Origin: Paenibacillus lignilyticus
GTDB lineage: Bacteria; Bacillota; Bacilli; Paenibacillales; Paenibacillaceae
Direction of reading: 5' to 3'
Length of the DNA: 64,000 bases
NCBI RefSeq assembly: GCF_017942085.1
Contig: NZ_JAGKSP010000015.1
Coordinates: forward strand, 62,001 to 126,000
The stretch's first letter is position 1, and the number at the start of each line of letters is the position of its first letter. A program made the position numbers and the translations under genes. Positions 60,021 to 64,000 of the stretch are shown one piece after another. The notes under the pieces were generated by a model that had not been told where the DNA came from, did not search any database, and worked only from the letters and a program-made list of their open reading frames with translations.

Positions 60021-61766
60021 ATGCGAGCGTCTCTTCGAACGAAGCTCATTATCGGATTTTTTGCGGTTACGGTACCGCTCTTTGCACTGTTGCTCTACAA
60101 CAATTTCTATGCGATGAATGTCGTGCGCGAGGAAGTGGGGCAATCGAACAAAAACTTACTATCCATGTACCGCAATGAAATTGATCGCACACTCGTCGAA
60201 TCGGAGAGCTACTTATACAATTTCGTTGTGTTGAATGAGGATTTGCGACGGTACGGGAAGTCCCAGCCAAGCAGCGCAGCTTATTTTTTCTCTAAAGTGC
60301 GAGTGCAGAACAAGATGATTCAAGATATGGTGAATTACCCGAATGTCAATTTAGTTTTCACGTATGGCAAAGCAGAAGATGAGCTGCTAAGCACTTCTTT
60401 TCGCGGGGGCGATGCAGCAAGGCTTGAAACGGTCACCAAGGTGCTGAAGAGCTACATTGCCAGCCAGTCTGATGCGCAGCTTCATGAGAAGTCGTGGAAG
60501 GTCATCAAACAAGACGGTGAGCTTGCCATCGTTCGGCTCGTGCCAACGGATTACGGGCAAATTGTCGGCGTCTGGACCGATATCGATAAGCTCATGGTAC
60601 CGCTTAGCTATCTAGAGCTCGGTAAGCAGGGACAGGCTATGTTCATTGCGCGCGACGGTACGCCTCTTACTACTGCATACGTAAGGGGGTTAAACACCGC
60701 TGGAACGAAGCTCTCGCTTCCGAGCGAGAATGAGCGGTACACCAGATTGCATATGGCCGATCAAAGCGATTATCTGCTCGTTTCAACCGCCTCAAAGTTC
60801 GCCCCGCTGCATCTTGCGGTGCTCGTTCCAGAAAGTACATTGCTGCAGCAGCTGCCCTACTTCCAACGATTATTTTTCATCATTCCCTTATTCGGCTTGG
60901 CCGTTCTGGTCATTTACTTGCTGCTGCTTCAGCGCGCGCTGCTTAAGCCCATGTATGAACTGATCAAAGGGATGCGGCAAATTAAGCGCGGTGATCTGGA
61001 GACGAGGCTGATGGCGGGGAGTACGAGAGAGTTTGGCATCATAAACGATACATTCAATGATATGGCGTCACAGGTGCATGATTTGAAGATCCACGTGTAC
61101 GAGGAACAGATTCGAACACAAAGAGCGGAGCTCAAGCATCTACAAGTGCAAATCAATCCCCATTTTCTGTTGAATGCAATCAATATCATATACAATCTGG
61201 CGGAACTGAACAAAACCGATCTCATCAAGAAAATGTCAACGCATATCTCGAAATATTTCCGCTTCGTCACACGAACGAATTTAAATAGCGTCAGCGTGAA
61301 CACAGAGTTCGAGCATTTGCAAAGTTACCTTGAAATTCAGCAGCTGCGATTTCCACAGTATTTGCGTTTCGAGATCAACATTTCACCGGGACTAGAGAAG
61401 GAAATGCTGCCGCCGCTCATCATTCAGCCGTTTGTCGAAAATGCTATCGTGCATGGGTTCGAAATGGGGCCAGAGCACTTCACGATCCGTATTGCAGCCA
61501 AACCGGCAACTAACGAAGACGCTGCTTACTACGAGGTAACGATCAGCGATAACGGTGTTGGTATTGCGGATGATCAATTGGTAGAACTGCAGCGCGGTGA
61601 TATCCATGCTGATTTCGAGGACGGTCACCTCGGCATCTGGAATGTGCGGCATCGGCTGAAGCTGCAATACGGTACTTCGGCAGAACTGAAATTTGAGCAT
61701 GGAGAACCGAAAGGCACCGTAGTAACGCTCCGTATTCCATGCTCGACGACGACGTCCACTGGATAA
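60021..61766 (+). CDS. sensor histidine kinase, YesM-like
   Basis: A 581-residue membrane kinase. Span 1 at residues 8-26 (KLIIGFFAVTVPLFALLLY), extracytoplasmic sensor 30-280, span 2 at 284-303 (FFIIPLFGLAVLVIYLLLLQ), HAMP 304-355, His-kinase domain with phosphoacceptor H381 in INPHFLLNAINII, and an ATPase with N-box FVENAIVHGFE and G-box DNGVGIADDQ. It pairs with the response regulator 16 bp downstream. This class usually controls sugar ABC transporters. The RBS is weak. Confidence 0.95.
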   Translation: MRASLRTKLIIGFFAVTVPLFALLLYNNFYAMNVVREEVGQSNKNLLSMYRNEIDRTLVESESYLYNFVVLNEDLRRYGKSQPSSAAYFFSKVRVQNKMIQDMVNYPNVNLVFTYGKAEDELLSTSFRGGDAARLETVTKVLKSYIASQSDAQLHEKSWKVIKQDGELAIVRLVPTDYGQIVGVWTDIDKLMVPLSYLELGKQGQAMFIARDGTPLTTAYVRGLNTAGTKLSLPSENERYTRLHMADQSDYLLVSTASKFAPLHLAVLVPESTLLQQLPYFQRLFFIIPLFGLAVLVIYLLLLQRALLKPMYELIKGMRQIKRGDLETRLMAGSTREFGIINDTFNDMASQVHDLKIHVYEEQIRTQRAELKHLQVQINPHFLLNAINIIYNLAELNKTDLIKKMSTHISKYFRFVTRTNLNSVSVNTEFEHLQSYLEIQQLRFPQYLRFEINISPGLEKEMLPPLIIQPFVENAIVHGFEMGPEHFTIRIAAKPATNEDAAYYEVTISDNGVGIADDQLVELQRGDIHADFEDGHLGIWNVRHRLKLQYGTSAELKFEHGEPKGTVVTLRIPCSTTTSTG

Positions 61767-61782
61767 AGAAAGGAAGGCTATC

Positions 61783-63396
61783 ATGTATAATCTGCTGCTC
61801 GTTGATGACGAATGGTTTGCGATTGAAGGGCTTAAGAGCGGAGTAGACTGGGAAGGACTCAAATTCGGTGCGATTTATGAGGCTCATAACGCCGAGCAGG
61901 CCAAGCAAATCTTGCAGCAAACCGCAATCGATGTAATGGTATGCGATATTGAGATGCCGGGAGGCAACGGGATTAGTCTCATGGAGTGGGTGAAGGAGCA
62001 GCAGCTTTCACTGGAGACGATCTTTCTTACTTGTCATGCCGATTTTAAATATGCCCAGCGCGCCGTCCATTTAGGAAGCTTCGATTATTTGCTCAAGCCG
62101 GTTGATTATCGCGAGCTGCAGGATACGGTGCACAATGCACTGGAGAAGGTAGCTGCCGCCCATGACGCTAAGCAGCGCAGCGAAGCGTATGAGAAAGTAT
62201 ACAGCAAGTGGGAAATGAGTAAAAACGTGCTGTTTGAACGGTTTTGGCAGGATTTATTTTGGCAGCGGCTTATTCCAACTCCAGCTAACATTGAGCGTGC
62301 ATTGACGGAAAGCCTGATGCCGCTATCGACGGAAGCGCGCATACTCCCGATTCTGATCGGGATTGAACAATGGGGGAAGCCACTGAACACTAGAGAAGAG
62401 GAAATGATGGAGTTTGCTTTGCGAAATGCAGCGAGCGAGATGCTGCTGGGCGGCTTTCCCGGTCAGGTGCTGCAAGACGGCAGCGGCGTTCAATTCGCGT
62501 TGTTCTTCGACGATCCGAACAGCGGAAATCGCAAGCCGCAGTATGATGAAATCAAACGCAGCTGTACAAGCTATATCGACGCATGCGCTGCCTATTTATA
62601 TTGCCACGTATCTTGTTATATCGGAGATTGGGTTCCTCTAAGTGATGTATCCCGGCTTTATAACGCTTTGATCCAAATGGAGCACCACAATGTCACTAGG
62701 TCGCAGTCTGTTCTGTTCTACAGAGAGCAGCCGTTGGAGGCGCGCGCGACGAGGCTTCCCGCATTGTTCCAATGGTCAGAGCTGCTCGAGCACGGCATAC
62801 GGGAGGAGCTGCTGCTACTTGCGGATGAAGTATTCGCAGACTTGCGCAAGGATACGAACGTGACTAGTGAAACGCTCCGCGCCTTCTACCATGCACTGCT
62901 GCAAACGATTTATTATGTGCTGCATAAGAGGGGCATATCTGTCGTAACGGTATTCCCGGGAGGAGTACTGTTGGATGAAGCGAGTGCAACGCGCTCGCTT
63001 CATGCCCTTCAAGTACGGACACAGAGCATGATCGACACGGTAACCATGCATATGTCGCTGCTGGACACGGAATCCACGGTCGTTGATAAAGTGAAGCGTT
63101 ATATTAGCGATCATCTGTTTGATGATTTGTCCCGAGAAGAGCTCGCTGCTTTTGCCCACATTAATTCGGCATATTTATCGAGGCTGTTCAAGAAAGAGGC
63201 CGGAGTGAGCTTGACCGACTTTATCGTAGAGGAACGGATGAAGAAAGCCAGGGAAATGCTGCTGTACTCCGAGGAGTCCGTTAGCAATATCGCTAAAGCG
63301 TTCCACTATACCAACTTTTCGCATTTTTCCAAGCTGTTTCGCAAATATTACGGCATGAATCCTCAGGAATACCGGAGACAGTTCACAGAGGAATGA
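61783..63396 (+). CDS. response regulator with AraC-type output, YesN-like
   Basis: A 537-residue regulator. REC domain 1-120 has acidic D8-D9 (LLVDDEWF), phosphoacceptor D55 (MVCDIEMPG), T83 (FLTCH) and K105 (YLLKPVDY). A variable middle of about 300 residues follows, then the AraC HTH pair at the C-terminus (LSREELAAFAHINSAYLSRLF; ESVSNIAKAFHYTNFSHFSKLFRKYYG). AAAGGAAGG precedes the ATG. It probably activates the ABC permease operon that follows. Confidence 0.96.
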   Translation: MYNLLLVDDEWFAIEGLKSGVDWEGLKFGAIYEAHNAEQAKQILQQTAIDVMVCDIEMPGGNGISLMEWVKEQQLSLETIFLTCHADFKYAQRAVHLGSFDYLLKPVDYRELQDTVHNALEKVAAAHDAKQRSEAYEKVYSKWEMSKNVLFERFWQDLFWQRLIPTPANIERALTESLMPLSTEARILPILIGIEQWGKPLNTREEEMMEFALRNAASEMLLGGFPGQVLQDGSGVQFALFFDDPNSGNRKPQYDEIKRSCTSYIDACAAYLYCHVSCYIGDWVPLSDVSRLYNALIQMEHHNVTRSQSVLFYREQPLEARATRLPALFQWSELLEHGIREELLLLADEVFADLRKDTNVTSETLRAFYHALLQTIYYVLHKRGISVVTVFPGGVLLDEASATRSLHALQVRTQSMIDTVTMHMSLLDTESTVVDKVKRYISDHLFDDLSREELAAFAHINSAYLSRLFKKEAGVSLTDFIVEERMKKAREMLLYSEESVSNIAKAFHYTNFSHFSKLFRKYYGMNPQEYRRQFTEE

Positions 63397-63397
63397 G

Positions 63398-63439
63398 AGA
63401 GTCTGCTAAGGAGCAATCCTTTGCAGGCTCTTTTTTTTA
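63398..63439 (+). terminator. intrinsic terminator after response regulator
   Basis: AGAGTCTGCTAAGGA (63398-63412) pairs with TCCTTTGCAGGCTCT (63417-63431), with two mismatches, followed by eight T. Confidence 0.88.
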
Positions 63440-63553
63440 GTTATTATGCAAATGTCACAATCGGTATTGAGGAAGTCATCAATCGAGTAGGTCGATCATA
63501 GAGGAGCGACTAGAATAAAGCTATAGTTCACAAGAGGTTTGGAGAGATGAAGG

Positions 63554-64000
63554 ATGCAGACGGTGCCTAAATCAGCGAAGAGATTTTCATTATGGAAGGC
63601 GATCGTAAAGTACCGCGTTTTGATTATCATGACGATCCCGGGACTGCTCTATTTTATGATTAATAACTATTTGCCGATGTTTGGAGTCATTATTGCGTTT
63701 AAGGAGCTCAGCTATACGAAAGGAATTCTGGGCAGTGATTGGGTAGGGTTCAAAAACTTCGAATTTCTATTCAAGACAGAGAGTGCCTACATCATTACGC
63801 GAAATACAGTTCTCTATAATACCGTGTTTATCTTTATCAATGTAGTTCTATCGGTCGCAGTAGCCATTCTGCTGAATGCGATTAAGCGCAAGATCGTTTC
63901 TCGCTTTTACCAGAGCATCATCTTGCTCCCGTATTTGCTCTCGGCCGTTATTATCGGTTATCTCGTATTCAGCTTCCTGAGCGTCGAGTACGGCTTCGTC
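63554..64000 (+). CDS. sugar ABC transporter permease, LplB-like (3' truncated by window end)
   Basis: 149 codons of an open frame that runs to the window edge. The start has GGAGAG and AAGG upstream; the ATG at 63547 stops after seven codons. The N-terminus MQTVPKSAKRFSLWK is followed by a first span (RVLIIMTIPGLLYFMINNYLPMFGVII), then the LplB/UgpA-type IAFKELSYTKGILGSDWVGFKNFEFLF and further spans (TVFIFINVVLSVAVAILL; SIILLPYLLSAVIIGYLVF). It is the first permease of an oligosaccharide ABC importer, probably controlled by the adjacent YesM/YesN pair. Confidence 0.92.
   Translation, partial: MQTVPKSAKRFSLWKAIVKYRVLIIMTIPGLLYFMINNYLPMFGVIIAFKELSYTKGILGSDWVGFKNFEFLFKTESAYIITRNTVLYNTVFIFINVVLSVAVAILLNAIKRKIVSRFYQSIILLPYLLSAVIIGYLVFSFLSVEYGFV

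Overview
The window looks like chromosome from an endospore-forming, aerobic Firmicute of the Paenibacillaceae (Paenibacillus/Cohnella type). This is inferred from gene content and order, not from a database match. It carries sporulation and germination genes (spoVAC-AD-AE, gpr, spoIIP), a CIRCE-controlled hrcA-grpE-dnaK-dnaJ cluster, a T-box leader before leuS, comEA-EB-EC, strong AGGAGG ribosome binding sites, moderate-to-high GC, and many AraC/YesN-type regulators beside sugar genes. No rRNA, tRNA, CRISPR array, IS element or phage gene was seen.

Layout. 1-11.2 kb is an accessory carbohydrate region: a truncated AraC regulator, a PhyH-type dioxygenase, a second AraC regulator divergent from a Gfo/Idh/MocA dehydrogenase plus a TIM-barrel epimerase, a nitroreductase, an HTH-TPR regulator, and a 1056-residue clan GH-A glycoside hydrolase divergent from its probable LacI-type repressor. 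11.3-13.5 kb holds a 31-residue membrane microprotein ORF and spoVAC-spoVAD-spoVAE behind a sigma-G-like promoter. 13.6-18.1 kb is a MoxR ATPase / DUF58 / membrane transglutaminase operon.

18.1-57 kb follows the order known from the Bacillus subtilis yqeG-to-yqeV region: yqeG, yqeH, aroE, yhbY-like, nadD, yqeK, rsfS, methyltransferase, comER (reverse), comEA-EB-EC, holA, rpsT (reverse), gpr, spoIIP, yqxA-like, lepA, hemW, hrcA, grpE, dnaK, dnaJ, prmA, rsmE, mtaB. Inserted into this backbone are a cvfB-like gene, leuS with its T-box, a short coiled-coil protein, a 2-hydroxyacid dehydrogenase, an ECF sigma/anti-sigma pair, a GNAT acetyltransferase, an NlpC/P60 lipoprotein, a YfhD-like small protein, a cupin plus Gfo/Idh pair and an M50 peptidase. 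57-64 kb carries a Nudix hydrolase, a Na/Pi-cotransporter-family protein, an RlmI-type methyltransferase, and a YesM/YesN two-component system followed by a LplB-type sugar ABC permease cut by the window end.

Many genes overlap by 4 bp (ATGA), pointing to translationally coupled operons. Most transcription units end in clear intrinsic terminators. I found no wholly new multi-gene system. The best leads are the spoVAC start, where the only good Shine-Dalgarno points at an ATC codon; the membrane microprotein upstream of it; the promoter/operator overlap in front of the glycoside hydrolase; a perfect LacI-like palindrome in front of the cupin-dehydrogenase pair; and an ECF sigma gene with an apparent autoregulatory promoter.
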